Below the pieces are notes generated by a model. It was not told where the DNA came from. It ran no database searches and saw only the letters and a list, made by a program, of their open reading frames with translations. Positions 36,627 through 45,970 of a stretch of DNA of 64,000 nt are shown here, in pieces; position 1 is the stretch's first letter; each line of letters begins with the position of its first letter. The position numbers were made by a program, and so were the translations under genes. The DNA is from Candidatus Gallionella acididurans. Lineage in GTDB: Bacteria > Pseudomonadota > Gammaproteobacteria > Burkholderiales > Gallionellaceae. The stretch lies in contig LSLI01000002.1 of NCBI GenBank assembly GCA_001577345.1, forward strand, positions 1 through 64,000. Direction: 5' to 3'.

Positions 36627-37307
36627 TTAGAATGGCAAAACAGACTTGAAGAATCTGCCCAGGAATCCCAGACTTTTCGTGTCGTTCATCACTTCACTCA
36701 TCTCGCCCGCATTCTTGTATTCCAGATGCACGTCGGAAATCTGGGTGGATAGCACGACATTACTGGAAATCGTGACAGGATTAACCACTCCCGAGAAACG
36801 GATGAATTCATCACTGTGATTCAAGGCCACCTGCTTCTCCCCGCTGACCAGCAGATTCCCGTTTCCCAGCACTTCAATCACGGTCACCGTGATTGTTCCG
36901 TTCAAACTCTCGCTCGCCGCGCCCACCCCGGTATTTGCCGAACTGTTTTTACTGCTACCGCTGATGGCGAACGGATTGAGCAGAGATGCGGCACCTCTGG
37001 TGATGCTCGGCGTGCTCGAGTTGGCACTGCTGGTACTGGTAGAACCCCCGCTGGCTTGCCTGCTCCCGGTAGTCTGCTCAACCAGACTGACGGTCAGGAT
37101 GTCGCCGACATTGCGCGCACGCTGATCCTCGAACAGCGGCCGCTCGTTCACTCCGGCATGAAAAATCCCGCCATCCGATGTCGCGGCCAATATCTTGGCG
37201 GGCGGCTTCGCACTCATTGGTTGCTGGATACGGGTAGGTGGTGTCATCGAACATCCTGCCAACACCACCAGCGCCCCAACCATAACTCGTTTAAGAATAA
37301 CTAACAT
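36627..37307 (-). CDS. flgH: Flagellar L-ring lipoprotein FlgH
   Basis: This 226-residue outer-membrane lipoprotein has lipobox LAGC near residue 19 and FlgH signatures ARNVGDILTVSLVEQTTGSR and LLVSGEKQVALNHSDEFIR. A Ser/Asn-rich segment sits in the middle. ATG 37307 has AGGG upstream; a GTG three codons earlier is possible. Confidence 0.95.
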   Translation of the reverse strand: MLVILKRVMVGALVVLAGCSMTPPTRIQQPMSAKPPAKILAATSDGGIFHAGVNERPLFEDQRARNVGDILTVSLVEQTTGSRQASGGSTSTSSANSSTPSITRGAASLLNPFAISGSSKNSSANTGVGAASESLNGTITVTVIEVLGNGNLLVSGEKQVALNHSDEFIRFSGVVNPVTISSNVVLSTQISDVHLEYKNAGEMSEVMNDTKSLGFLGRFFKSVLPF

Positions 37308-37317
37308 GTTCCGCACC

Positions 37318-38100
37318 CTACATCTGGGACAGTTTCTGCAACATCTGATCGGAAGCGGTGATAGCCTTGGAATTGATCTCGTAGGCGCGCTGCGTCTGGA
37401 TCATGTTGACCATTTCCTCCACCACGTTCACGTTCGAGGTTTCCACATAGGTTTGATTCAATGTCCCGGCACCGGTGGTACCCGGCACCATGACGCTGGG
37501 CGTGCCGGAAGAAGCGGTTTCCTGGTAAAGATTCCCGCCCATGCTCTGCAACCCGGCCGGATTGATGAAGGTCGCCAACTGCAAACTTCCGACTTGCACC
37601 GCTGCGGCCACCCCCTGTTGCGTGACTGAAACCGTGCCATCACGCCCTATCGTCACGCTGGTCGAATTGACAGGAATGGCGATGGCCGGTTGCACGGGAT
37701 AGCCGTTGGAGTTGACCAGATTCCCCTGGCTGTCACTTTGAAATGAACCATCGCGGGTATATGAAATCGTCCCATCCGGCATGAGTATCTGAAAAAAACC
37801 GGCACCTTGAATCGCCACATCCAGCTGGTTTCCCGTCAACTGAAGATTGCCTTGCGTGAAAATACGTTCCGCGGCCACGGGGCGCACCCCGGTACCAAGC
37901 TGCAAACCGGACGGAATCTGGGTTTGCTGCGAAGACTGTGCGCCGGGTTGGCGTATGGTCTGGTACAACAGATCCTCGAACACCGCTTGCGAACGCTTGA
38001 AACCATTGGTACTGACGTTGGCCAGATTATTGGCAATCACATCCATCTGTGTCTGCTGGGCATCCAGTCCGGTTTTTGCAATCCATAGAGAACGTATCAT
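37318..38100 (-). CDS. flgG: Distal rod protein FlgG
   Basis: The 260-residue protein has classic length and motifs: [40 protein letters not shown] and the C-terminal [17 protein letters not shown]. It is located between flgF and flgH in the usual order. Confidence 0.97.
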   Translation of the reverse strand: MIRSLWIAKTGLDAQQTQMDVIANNLANVSTNGFKRSQAVFEDLLYQTIRQPGAQSSQQTQIPSGLQLGTGVRPVAAERIFTQGNLQLTGNQLDVAIQGAGFFQILMPDGTISYTRDGSFQSDSQGNLVNSNGYPVQPAIAIPVNSTSVTIGRDGTVSVTQQGVAAAVQVGSLQLATFINPAGLQSMGGNLYQETASSGTPSVMVPGTTGAGTLNQTYVETSNVNVVEEMVNMIQTQRAYEINSKAITASDQMLQKLSQM

Positions 38101-38127
38101 GATCCTGCCCTTTCAAATTTGAGTACA

Positions 38128-38871
38128 TCAACCCGTCACAGTAAGTATCGACGTGGACTTCTGCGCATCGTTGTCTGCTGTTTGCAACATTTTCATCTGC
38201 ATATCGAACTTGCGTGACAGCGAGATCATGTTCACCATCGCTTCCACGGTATTCACGTTGCTGCCTTCCAGATTGCCCGCGATGATTTGCACTTCGGCTG
38301 ACGCCGGTGCTGCGGCCTTTCCCTTAGTCCGAAATAGCCCGTCCGCACTACGATCCAGTTGTTTATCCGGCACATCGACCAGTTTTACACGCCCCACGAT
38401 AGACACTTGTGATGGAGTGGAATCGCTGGGCACCGTGGAGATCGTGCCGTCTTTTGCAATACTCACTTCGGTGTTCGGCGGTATCGTGATCGGGCCCCTC
38501 TCACCGGCCACATTCAATCCGCTGCGCGTCTGCAACACTCCGTTCGGAGAAACCTGAAGATTGCCATTACGGGTATAGGCTTCCTTGCCATCCGTCCCTT
38601 GCACCGCGATCCAGCCCTTGCCCTGTATCCCTATATCCAGCGCCCGACCGGTCTGCTGCAAGCCAGCCGGAGTGAAGTCAGAACCCACCGACGAGTCGAC
38701 GACAAAAGTACGCGTCGCCAGCCCTTCACCCACCAACGGTACCGCGCGAAAGGTATCCAGTTCGGCACGAAAACCATTCGTGTTCGCATTGGCCAGATTC
38801 TCGGAGACCGCTGCTTGTTGCTGCAACACCTGCGAAGCACCTGTCATTGCGGTATAGATCAGCCTGTCCAT
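38128..38871 (-). CDS. flgF: Proximal rod protein FlgF
   Basis: The 247-residue rod subunit has MDRLIYTAMTGASQVLQQQA at the N terminus, NLANANTNGFRAELD and the C-terminal VEAMVNMISLSRKFDMQMKM. It follows flgE and precedes flgG by 27 bp. Confidence 0.96.
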   Translation of the reverse strand: MDRLIYTAMTGASQVLQQQAAVSENLANANTNGFRAELDTFRAVPLVGEGLATRTFVVDSSVGSDFTPAGLQQTGRALDIGIQGKGWIAVQGTDGKEAYTRNGNLQVSPNGVLQTRSGLNVAGERGPITIPPNTEVSIAKDGTISTVPSDSTPSQVSIVGRVKLVDVPDKQLDRSADGLFRTKGKAAAPASAEVQIIAGNLEGSNVNTVEAMVNMISLSRKFDMQMKMLQTADNDAQKSTSILTVTG

Positions 38872-38925
38872 GTCGTACTCCTGTCTATCGTGAGAGGGAA
38901 ATGATTAGCCCCCTAACGCGCCCTG

Positions 38926-40356
38926 CTACCTCAAGTTGATCAACGTTTGTGTCAACTGGTCCTGTGTCTTGATGGTCTGCGCATTGGCCTGATAAGCGCG
39001 TTGGGCAGTGATCATGTTCACCAGTTCAGACGTCAAATCCACGTTGGAACTTTCCACTGCGCTGGATTGCAACACCCCCAGGCTGGCAGAGCCGGGCGCA
39101 CCGACAAGTGGCGCACCTGATGTGGCCGATTGTGCCCACTGGTTACCGCTCAGCGATTGCAGGCCTTGCGGATTGCTGAAGTTGGCCAGGACCACCTGCC
39201 CCAAACTCATTGTCTGTCCATTGGTATAACTGCCGACGATGGTGCCGTTGGCACTGGTATTGACTCCGATCAACTGTCCGGTGGTATAGCCATCCTGTGT
39301 CAGGCTGTTCACACCGAACGGCGCACCGTATTGGGTTGTACTGCCAAAGTTAAATGTCAGGGTTTGCGCAGCCGCACCCGGCGGGGTGAATGTTGCAGCA
39401 GCAGTAGGAGCTGATGCAAGCGTACCGCTGGTATTGAAGGTCAGGCTCGTCAATGTGGCAGGTAATGCTGGAACGGATGCGCCATCCACGGTCAGATAAG
39501 TGTTCCATGTTCCCGAGGGCGCATTGGTCGCCGTTGGCGCGGACGGACCGACAGCGGCCACGGTTGCTGGTGTCACGGTAAGCGTCGTGGCATTCGTCAC
39601 TCCGCTGATCGTGTATGTCACTCCCGCAACGGTGAGGGTGTCACCGGTTGCAAGCCCTGCTGTCGAACCTGACAAAGTCATCGTCGATGAACCGGCAGCC
39701 ATGCTCGCATTCCCCAGCGGCGCCAGCGGCAGAGGTTGCTGCTGGAAGTACAAAGTGGACACATGGCTGTTGCCCAGACTGTCGTACACCGTGGTCGACG
39801 TGGAATTGTTGTATGAGGTCGGATCCATCGGATTGAACACCGCCGTGGCCGGCGCGGTGGCATTCGCATTCAGGTTCAAACCCGCAGTCACATTGACGGT
39901 CGATTTGGGCGCCAAGGGTGCTGCCGACATTTGCAAAGGTACCGGATTTCCCGGCAGGATGGCCCCGGTTGCACTGACCGGATAACCCGTCAATTTCAAC
40001 CCCTGGGCGTTGACCATGAAGCCATTCTGATCGAGCTGAAACTGCCCGTTACGGCTGTATGTGACCGTGCCATTGTTGTCCATGCGATAGAAGCCGTTGC
40101 CATTGATTGCCATATCCATCGAATTGCTGGTCACGGTGATCGTGCCTTGCGCGAACTGCTGGGCGACTGTCGCCACCGTTGTACCCGAACCGACTTGCAA
40201 TCCACCCGAACCCACCAGACTGTTGGCGTACACATCCGCAAACTGCGCCTGCGATTCTTTGAAACCCACCGTATTTGCATTGGCCACGTTGTTGCCGATG
40301 ACATTCAAGTTCTGTACCGCTGCATTCAGCCCGCTCAATCCCTGATCAAAAGCCAT
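38926..40356 (-). CDS. flgE: Hook protein FlgE
   Basis: The 476-residue hook subunit has N-terminal FDQGLSGLNAAVQNLNVIGN, NVANANTVGFKES and C-terminal LVNMITAQRAYQANAQTIKT. Near residues 220-270 it carries a Thr/Ala-rich beta segment (GLATGDTLTVAGVTYTISGV) that reads like an added surface domain and makes it longer than the roughly 400 residues usual for FlgE. The 123-bp gap to flgD shows no promoter consensus. Confidence 0.96.
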   Translation of the reverse strand: MAFDQGLSGLNAAVQNLNVIGNNVANANTVGFKESQAQFADVYANSLVGSGGLQVGSGTTVATVAQQFAQGTITVTSNSMDMAINGNGFYRMDNNGTVTYSRNGQFQLDQNGFMVNAQGLKLTGYPVSATGAILPGNPVPLQMSAAPLAPKSTVNVTAGLNLNANATAPATAVFNPMDPTSYNNSTSTTVYDSLGNSHVSTLYFQQQPLPLAPLGNASMAAGSSTMTLSGSTAGLATGDTLTVAGVTYTISGVTNATTLTVTPATVAAVGPSAPTATNAPSGTWNTYLTVDGASVPALPATLTSLTFNTSGTLASAPTAAATFTPPGAAAQTLTFNFGSTTQYGAPFGVNSLTQDGYTTGQLIGVNTSANGTIVGSYTNGQTMSLGQVVLANFSNPQGLQSLSGNQWAQSATSGAPLVGAPGSASLGVLQSSAVESSNVDLTSELVNMITAQRAYQANAQTIKTQDQLTQTLINLR

Positions 40357-40479
40357 GATGTTCTCCTTGTGTTGCCCCAGTGCTGACTCAATTCACTTGC
40401 TGGCGGCTTACCCTTGCGGGTGTTAATGAAATGACACCGCATGCCATCTACCGAACCTGTTCCACAATATCCGCTTCAA

Positions 40480-41181
40480 TCAAAGTATCTGCTGCACCTG
40501 AGACATCGGCACCAGCCCGTTCTGGCCAACGTTCAAGCTGACTCCCGAACTGCCCGGCGTCACGCCGTTCACCAATCCATAGGTCAGAGCCGTAGCCGTC
40601 ACGGTATTGCTGCCCTGCGTCGCATTGACCGTAAAGGTGTAATTGCCACTGGGCATCGCCGCTCCTGCGGCATTTGCCCCATTCCATTGCCAGCTTTGCG
40701 CACCCGCCGGCATCGCACCCAACTGCAAAGTGTTAACGGCATTACCTGACGCATCCGTGATGGCGACTTGCACATTGCTTGCGGATTGAGCCAGGTTTAT
40801 TCCGCCGATCGCGCTGCCGTTGGCCAGACTCAGCGTGTTGCCGGGAGTCAGGACGCCATGCCCTATCATCGAGGCGGCTTGCAGCGATTGGTTGGAAGTG
40901 ACGCTGTTATTCAGGGCCTGCAGAGTCGTGTTCGTTTGACTGATCCCTTCAACTGTACTCAATTGCGCCATCTGGGACGTCACTTGAGAGTTGTCCATCG
41001 GGTTCATCGGGTCCTGATTCTGCATCTGGGTCACCAGTAACGTCAGAAACGTACTCTGAATGCTGGCTGCGGTTGGTGCACCCGCAGATGAAGAGGATGT
41101 GCTTGCAGTACTTGAAGAATTGGCACCTGCATTCAGCGAATTGAACAATGCTGAGTTGCTGCTTTGCGTGGCATTAACCAT
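40480..41181 (-). CDS. flgD: Hook cap (scaffold) protein FlgD
   Basis: The 233-residue secreted scaffold is required for hook assembly. The family motif TFLTLLVTQMQNQDPMNPMD is intact, followed by a FlgD tudor/Ig part (AGAQSWQWNGANAAGAAMPS, GNYTFTVNA). Its N-terminal 40 residues are Ser/Ala-rich export signal-like sequence. Confidence 0.96.
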   Translation of the reverse strand: MVNATQSSNSALFNSLNAGANSSSTASTSSSSAGAPTAASIQSTFLTLLVTQMQNQDPMNPMDNSQVTSQMAQLSTVEGISQTNTTLQALNNSVTSNQSLQAASMIGHGVLTPGNTLSLANGSAIGGINLAQSASNVQVAITDASGNAVNTLQLGAMPAGAQSWQWNGANAAGAAMPSGNYTFTVNATQGSNTVTATALTYGLVNGVTPGSSGVSLNVGQNGLVPMSQVQQIL

Positions 41182-41196
41182 GATGTACCCCTTTCG

Positions 41197-41601
41197 TTAC
41201 TGACCGATGGTCAGGGTTTTCGTTAAAAGATTCTTTGATGTATTCAACACTTCGACGTTGTTCTGATAAGAGCGCGAGGCCGAAATCATGTTCACCATCT
41301 CGTCCACCACGTTCACGTTGGGCATCGCGACATAACCATGTGCATCGGCCATCGGATGTTTGGGGTCGTACATCATTTTCATCGGCGAACTATCCTCGAC
41401 CACCGCCAGCACTTTCACACCTTGCGCGTCGCTGGCACCCACCGGGGTGGCACTGAACACCACCTGCTTAGCGCGATAGGGCTGGCCGTCCGCGCTGGTG
41501 GTGCTGTCGGCATTAGCCAGGTTGCTCGCCACTACGTTCAGACGCTGCGACTGTGCGGTCATCGCGGAACCGGCTACGTTAAAAATATCAAATAGCGACA
41601 T
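41197..41601 (-). CDS. flgC: Proximal rod protein FlgC
   Basis: This 134-residue rod protein of standard length has motifs [39 protein letters not shown] and [20 protein letters not shown]. flgB ends 3 bp upstream. Confidence 0.97.
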   Translation of the reverse strand: MSLFDIFNVAGSAMTAQSQRLNVVASNLANADSTTSADGQPYRAKQVVFSATPVGASDAQGVKVLAVVEDSSPMKMMYDPKHPMADAHGYVAMPNVNVVDEMVNMISASRSYQNNVEVLNTSKNLLTKTLTIGQ

Positions 41602-41604
41602 GAT

Positions 41605-42009
41605 CTATCCCTGTATGGCCTGCATGATTTCCTTGATGTCCTCGCTGATGAACTTCACGCTCGCCTCGTAACGCAATGCGTTGTCGGCGAACTGGGCGCG
41701 TTCGACATCCATATCCACGGTATTGCCGTCGGCGCTGGGCTGCAGCGGCCTGCGGTACATGACCTGCGACCCAAAAACGGACCCTCCTGCATTTCCCTCC
41801 AGATGCGCCGATGAGGTTTGTGCCACCGCGAGTTTGGGTGGCGAACCGGCCAGGGCATTCTGCAAGGCGCTGGCAAAATCGACATCTCTTGCCTTATAGT
41901 TAGGCGTGTCGGCATTCGCAATGTTGGAAGCCAGCAACTCCTGGCGTGCCGCACGCAGATTCAGCGCCGTCTGCTGGAAACGCAATGTCTCATCCAATTT
42001 GTTGATCAT
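41605..42009 (-). CDS. flgB: Proximal rod protein FlgB
   Basis: This 134-residue first gene of the minus-strand flg operon has motifs AARQELLASNIANADTPNYK and ARDVDFASALQNAL. The ATG at 42009 is preceded by AGGAGGGCTGG; a longer frame upstream has no such site. The 131-bp region divergent from flgA contains no clear sigma-28 or sigma-54 consensus. Confidence 0.96.
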   Translation of the reverse strand: MINKLDETLRFQQTALNLRAARQELLASNIANADTPNYKARDVDFASALQNALAGSPPKLAVAQTSSAHLEGNAGGSVFGSQVMYRRPLQPSADGNTVDMDVERAQFADNALRYEASVKFISEDIKEIMQAIQG

Positions 42010-42140
42010 CCAGCCCTCCTGTTTGCCTTTTCCTGATAACTTGGACGGCATACTACGCCGCGCAAAATTTCTTTTATCTGCCGAACAAGCGCGGATTTCT
42101 GCTTCAATTCCGGACTCCTCCCCGCGCGAGGGCAGGCACA

Positions 42141-42827
42141 ATGTGCACCATGAAAAAGCTATTTCTGATCCTCTGTATGGCCGTGCAAAGCACACAGGTC
42201 TTTGCCGTTGCAGAAGACCATCAGGTATTGCGCGAGACGGTGATCGCTTTCGTGCAACGGCAAACCGCCGCCCTGCCAGGCAAAGCGAGCTTTCATGTGG
42301 AAGAAATCGACCCCCGTCTCACCCTGCCGCAGTGCGAAAAACTAGAAGTATTCCTTCCATCTGGCAGCCAACTCCTGGGCAAAACCTCGATCGGTGTGCG
42401 CTGTGCTGAAAATCATGGCTGGTCTATCTTCGTGTCGGCACAGATCAAAATCAGCGTCGACCTGCTGATCAGCGCGCGGCAATTATCGGCAGGACATACC
42501 CTGCATCAAGAAGACCTTGCTACTCGAACTATCGAAATCACGCAGGCGGGCGGGATGACTGACCCCAACCAGGTGACCGGCAAGGTGCTGCGCTATAGCA
42601 TCACTGCGGGGCAAATTCTGCGCGAAGATATGCTGCGGGCACCGTTTAGCGTGATGCAAGGACAGAATGTACAACTGATTGTGCAAGGTATAGAATTCGT
42701 CATTCGTAGCGCTGGTGTGGCGCTCAGCAATGCCAGCGAAGGACAATATGTCAAAGTCAGAAATGTATCTGGCGGGGTTGTGAGTGGCGTGGCGCGAGCG
42801 GGTGGTGTGGTCGAGATCGCACCGTGA
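42141..42827 (+). CDS. flgA: P-ring assembly chaperone FlgA
   Basis: The 228-residue periplasmic protein has a signal peptide (LFLILCMAVQSTQVFA). The SAF-like domain holds LLISARQLSAGHTLHQEDLA and ITAGQILREDMLRAPFSVMQ, and the C terminus GEGQYVKVRN-type strand (ASEGQYVKVRN) is typical. It helps FlgI polymerise. It is divergent from flgB and is followed by the flgM promoter. Confidence 0.94.
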   Translation: MCTMKKLFLILCMAVQSTQVFAVAEDHQVLRETVIAFVQRQTAALPGKASFHVEEIDPRLTLPQCEKLEVFLPSGSQLLGKTSIGVRCAENHGWSIFVSAQIKISVDLLISARQLSAGHTLHQEDLATRTIEITQAGGMTDPNQVTGKVLRYSITAGQILREDMLRAPFSVMQGQNVQLIVQGIEFVIRSAGVALSNASEGQYVKVRNVSGGVVSGVARAGGVVEIAP

Positions 42828-42885
42828 AACTTAGACCGCAGCGGTGCCCAATACGCGTATAAGCCATAAGGACGAACAGCGGCCC

Positions 42886-42912
42886 TAAAGTTTTCCGTTT
42901 TTCCGCCGATAT
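42886..42912 (+). promoter_or_regulatory. FliA (sigma-28) promoter of flgMN
   Basis: TAAA (42886-42889), exactly 15 bases, then GCCGATAT (42905-42912) matches the sigma-28 consensus except for the last base. The predicted transcript starts about 40 bases before the flgM GTG. It makes FlgM part of the regulon it inhibits. Confidence 0.85.
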
Positions 42913-42961
42913 AATGCTCAACGACCCGGGTAACGGGAACATACAGACTGAGAGGATCATC

Positions 42962-43273
42962 GTGAAAATAGACAAACCTGGCAAACCGCTACCCGTCAGC
43001 CCCGCCGGTGAAAAGACAGCGCATGTCAGCACGGGCAAGGCCAATCAACCCGTTGCACCATCGCAATCCGGCAGCACCAGTGTTTCGCTGGGGACAAAAG
43101 CGACCCAATTGCAAAGCATGGAAAGCAGCATGGCCAATTCACCCGTGGCGAATCCGAACAAAGTGGCCGAGATCAAACAAGCCATCAGCGAGGGGCGTTT
43201 CACGGTCAATTCGGGAGTCGTCGCCGATAAACTGATAGAGACCGTCAAAGAATTGATCCGCAACAAGGGCTAA
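42962..43273 (+). CDS. flgM: Anti-sigma-28 factor FlgM
   Basis: The 103-residue protein binds and blocks FliA until it is exported through the finished hook-basal body. The C-terminal FliA-binding region is recognisable (VAEIKQAISEGRFTVNSGVV, ADKLIETVKEL); the N-terminal half is disordered, as in the family. It starts at GTG 42962 after GAGAGGATCATC; a longer frame has no good start. Confidence 0.92.
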   Translation: MKIDKPGKPLPVSPAGEKTAHVSTGKANQPVAPSQSGSTSVSLGTKATQLQSMESSMANSPVANPNKVAEIKQAISEGRFTVNSGVVADKLIETVKELIRNKG

Positions 43274-43276
43274 GGT

Positions 43277-43756
43277 TTGAATCAAGACAGCCGTATCAAA
43301 CTGGTTACCGCTTTGACTGCTGAACGCAATGCATTGCGCGATTTCGTCGGTTTGCTGGAGCGGGAGCAGAACACCCTGGTAGAAAACCTGACCGACCAGC
43401 TGCTGACTTTGGCTGAACAAAAATCTGCTGCTGCTCAGGCCCTGACCAAACTTATCGAAGCGCGCCATGCCTTACTGAACAATGCTCTTCCTGAATCCAG
43501 TTCAGCATCCATTCAGACCTGGCTACAAACCCACAACGCAGCAGCATGGCCGATCTGGCAAGAGGTCCGTGGGCTGACTGAACGCGCCCGACAACTCAAC
43601 CAAAGCAGTGGCGAATTGATCCAAATGAAACTGCGCTACAACAAGCAGGCATTAACGGTGCTTGGCAACGCAGTCAGCAAGGCCAACTTGTATGGGCCGG
43701 ACGGGCAGCCTAACCTGCCCAACTCGGGCCTGGGTCGCACACTCGGTAGCGGCTAA
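43277..43756 (+). CDS. flgN: FlgK/FlgL export chaperone FlgN
   Basis: The 159-residue, helical cytoplasmic chaperone has the family pattern LREREQ-like start (DFVGLLEREQNTLVE), AEQKSAAAQALTKL and the C-terminal MKLRYNKQALTVLGNA with YGPDGQ. It starts at TTG 43277, three bases after flgM stops. Its last 4 bp overlap the end of motD on the other strand. Confidence 0.92.
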   Translation: MNQDSRIKLVTALTAERNALRDFVGLLEREQNTLVENLTDQLLTLAEQKSAAAQALTKLIEARHALLNNALPESSSASIQTWLQTHNAAAWPIWQEVRGLTERARQLNQSSGELIQMKLRYNKQALTVLGNAVSKANLYGPDGQPNLPNSGLGRTLGSG

Positions 43757-44514
43757 GGAATAACGATGGCCTTTTCGGGCTCGGGTGCCAGAACGGTCAC
43801 CGCAACACGCCGATTGCGGGCACGACCTTCCGGTGTATCGTTGGATGACACGGGATAATTATCTGCATAGCCCGTCGCCTTGAGACGATTAGCCGCGATT
43901 CCCTGATCGATGAACAACCGCACCACACTGCTCGCGCGAGCCGACGACAACTCCCAGTTGGATGGAAATTGTGCGGTGTTGATCGGCACATTATCGGTAT
44001 GCCCTTCCACTTCGATCGCCAACTCCTCCTCTGCCAATATTTTGGCGATGTCCTTCAGCGCACTCACCGCATTGGCTTGCAAGCCAGCCTCACCCGGCTT
44101 AAACAGCATGCTGGCATTGATATCCAGTGTTACACCACGGTTGGATTGCGAGACATTCATCTGCCCGCTCTTCATGAAACCGGCCATTTTCAGGTTGAGC
44201 GTGTCCTTCAGTTTCTGTATGCGCTCGTCCAGTTTCTGTTGTTTTTCCAACAGCCGCGCGTTGCGCCTGTCCATCAGTGATTTGAAAAACATCTCATCTT
44301 CGGTTAAGTGAATCGAACCGCCTGCCGTGTTAGCGCCATCCGTACCGAACGCCTTGTTCACCGAAACGCTGAACACCTTGTACTTGCCCTCGTTGACTGA
44401 CGAGATGCCGTACATCACGACAAAGAAAGCGAACAACAAAGTGATGAAATCGGCGTAGGAGACCATCCAGCGATCGTGATTATCTTGCTGGATTCTTTTT
44501 GGGCGGCGCGCCAT
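43753..44514 (-). CDS. motD: Stator protein MotD/MotB
   Basis: This 253-residue inner-membrane stator subunit has the proton-carrying Asp at residue 22 in the single TM (VSYADFITLLFAFFVVMYG). A plug/linker follows, then an OmpA-like peptidoglycan-binding domain (EVEGHTDNVPINTAQFPSNW; ARASSVVRLFIDQGI). Placement next to motC and downstream of fliA matches MotCD stators rather than MotAB. It overlaps motC by one base. Confidence 0.93.
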   Translation of the reverse strand: MARRPKRIQQDNHDRWMVSYADFITLLFAFFVVMYGISSVNEGKYKVFSVSVNKAFGTDGANTAGGSIHLTEDEMFFKSLMDRRNARLLEKQQKLDERIQKLKDTLNLKMAGFMKSGQMNVSQSNRGVTLDINASMLFKPGEAGLQANAVSALKDIAKILAEEELAIEVEGHTDNVPINTAQFPSNWELSSARASSVVRLFIDQGIAANRLKATGYADNYPVSSNDTPEGRARNRRVAVTVLAPEPEKAIVIP

Positions 44515-45254
44515 CAGGAAAAGTAACCATTAAGTTTGTTCCCGATAAAATTCGGATGTTCGGCCTTGGCAATCATGCACAAACCGTCTATCAGCATCTC
44601 GCGCATATTCACTTGCTGTGCGATGAGTATCTTCAGTTTACCGGCGATCGGCAGAAACACCAGATTCGCGAACCCCACGCCGTAGATGGTGGCGATAAAA
44701 GCGACCGCGATCCCCGCGCCTAACCTGGCCGGCTCGCCCAGGCTCTGCATCACGTGCACCAATCCCAGCACGGCTCCCAGTATTCCGATGGTGGGTGAAT
44801 ATCCAGCCGCAGATTCCCATACGCGGGCCGATTGCCAGCGCAAGTTTTCATAGCTGCTCAGGTCAATCTCCAACAATTCCCGTATCTTCTCGGCGCTGTT
44901 GCCGTCCACCAACAGATGCAGACCTTTTTGCAAAAAAGGGTCACTCACAGTTTTAAGCTGTCCTTCCAATGCCAAAACGCCATCCTTGCGCGCAATGCCA
45001 CCCCAGGCAATCATGCGATAGATCAGTTGTTGCCTGTCGAGATGCGGCGGGACGAATGCCCAACGACCCATTTTGATGCCGGTGACAAATATTCTGAATG
45101 GATTCTGCAGCATTACGGCACCCAAAGTGCCTCCCATAACGATCAGGAACGCCGCCATCTGCAGCAAGACGGAAACAGAACCACCTTCAAGCAGTTGCCC
45201 GCCGACGATTCCGGTGGCGGCAATTAGGATACCAAACAGACTGAGCTTATCCAT
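44514..45254 (-). CDS. motC: Stator protein MotC/MotA
   Basis: The 246-residue protein has four transmembrane helices and a large cytoplasmic loop. The stator motif PTIGILGAVLGLVHVMQSL and the following helix GAGIAVAFIATIYGVGFANL are typical of MotC/PomA-class proteins. It pairs with MotD to form the proton channel. It is the penultimate gene of the flhB-motD operon and overlaps fliA by one base. Confidence 0.93.
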   Translation of the reverse strand: MDKLSLFGILIAATGIVGGQLLEGGSVSVLLQMAAFLIVMGGTLGAVMLQNPFRIFVTGIKMGRWAFVPPHLDRQQLIYRMIAWGGIARKDGVLALEGQLKTVSDPFLQKGLHLLVDGNSAEKIRELLEIDLSSYENLRWQSARVWESAAGYSPTIGILGAVLGLVHVMQSLGEPARLGAGIAVAFIATIYGVGFANLVFLPIAGKLKILIAQQVNMREMLIDGLCMIAKAEHPNFIGNKLNGYFS

Positions 45255-45970
45255 CAGTGGCCTTTCAACGCGCTGCGCAAGCGGGCGACCGCCTGACTGT
45301 GCAACTGCGAAACTCTCGACTCGCCCACTCCCAGTACCTCGCCGATTTCACGCAAATTCATATCTTGCTCGTAAATCATACCCATCAACATGCGCTCGCG
45401 TTCCGGCAGGTTATCGATCGCATGTTTCAGCTCCGCCTTGAAACGCTCGTCCTGCAACAAATCCAGCGGATTGGAGTCGCCGTCAAAAGAGAGCCGATCA
45501 AAATAATCCTGCTCGCCATCATCATTGAAATCCTCGAAATACACCAACTGCGCACCGCGTGTTTCCTGCAGCATCTGCTGATACTCGGCCAGCGTTACAT
45601 TCAGCTCTTTGGCAATTTCTGTTTCGTTGGGCGGCCTGCCCAGCTTCTGTTGCAACAGGCTGATCGATGCTTCGATACGCCGCATATCGCGCCGCAAACT
45701 GCGCGGCAACCAATCCGCATGACGCAATTCGTCGAGCATCGCCCCTCGGATGCGCTGCGTGGCATAAGTCTCGAACTGCGCGCCGTGAAAATCGTCATAA
45801 CGGCTCGCCGCATCCAGCAATCCCATCATACCCGCTTGAATGATGTCGTCTATCTGCACACTATAAGGAAGCCTGGTCATCAGTTGATGGGCAAGCTGTT
45901 TCACCAGCGGAGCATATTTTCGCAGGCAGTGGTCTTTGTCCTCTAATCCGTTAGCGGTATACATGATCAT
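45254..45970 (-). CDS. fliA: Flagellar sigma factor FliA (sigma-28)
   Basis: The 238-residue RNA polymerase sigma factor has region 2 QIDDIIQAGMMGLLDAASRY with FETYATQRIRGAMLDELR, region 3 RPPNETEIAKELN and region 4 MNLREIGEVLGVGESRVSQL. It should read the fliC, flgM and flgK promoters seen in this window. ATG 45970 or 45964 are both possible starts. It overlaps flhG and motC. Confidence 0.96.
   Translation of the reverse strand: MIMYTANGLEDKDHCLRKYAPLVKQLAHQLMTRLPYSVQIDDIIQAGMMGLLDAASRYDDFHGAQFETYATQRIRGAMLDELRHADWLPRSLRRDMRRIEASISLLQQKLGRPPNETEIAKELNVTLAEYQQMLQETRGAQLVYFEDFNDDGEQDYFDRLSFDGDSNPLDLLQDERFKAELKHAIDNLPERERMLMGMIYEQDMNLREIGEVLGVGESRVSQLHSQAVARLRSALKGH

Noticed and set aside
43190-43220. 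GCCGATAA inside flgM as a second sigma-28 promoter for flgN
   Set aside because: The -35 position reads GTCA and the bases encode the conserved VADKL segment of FlgM.
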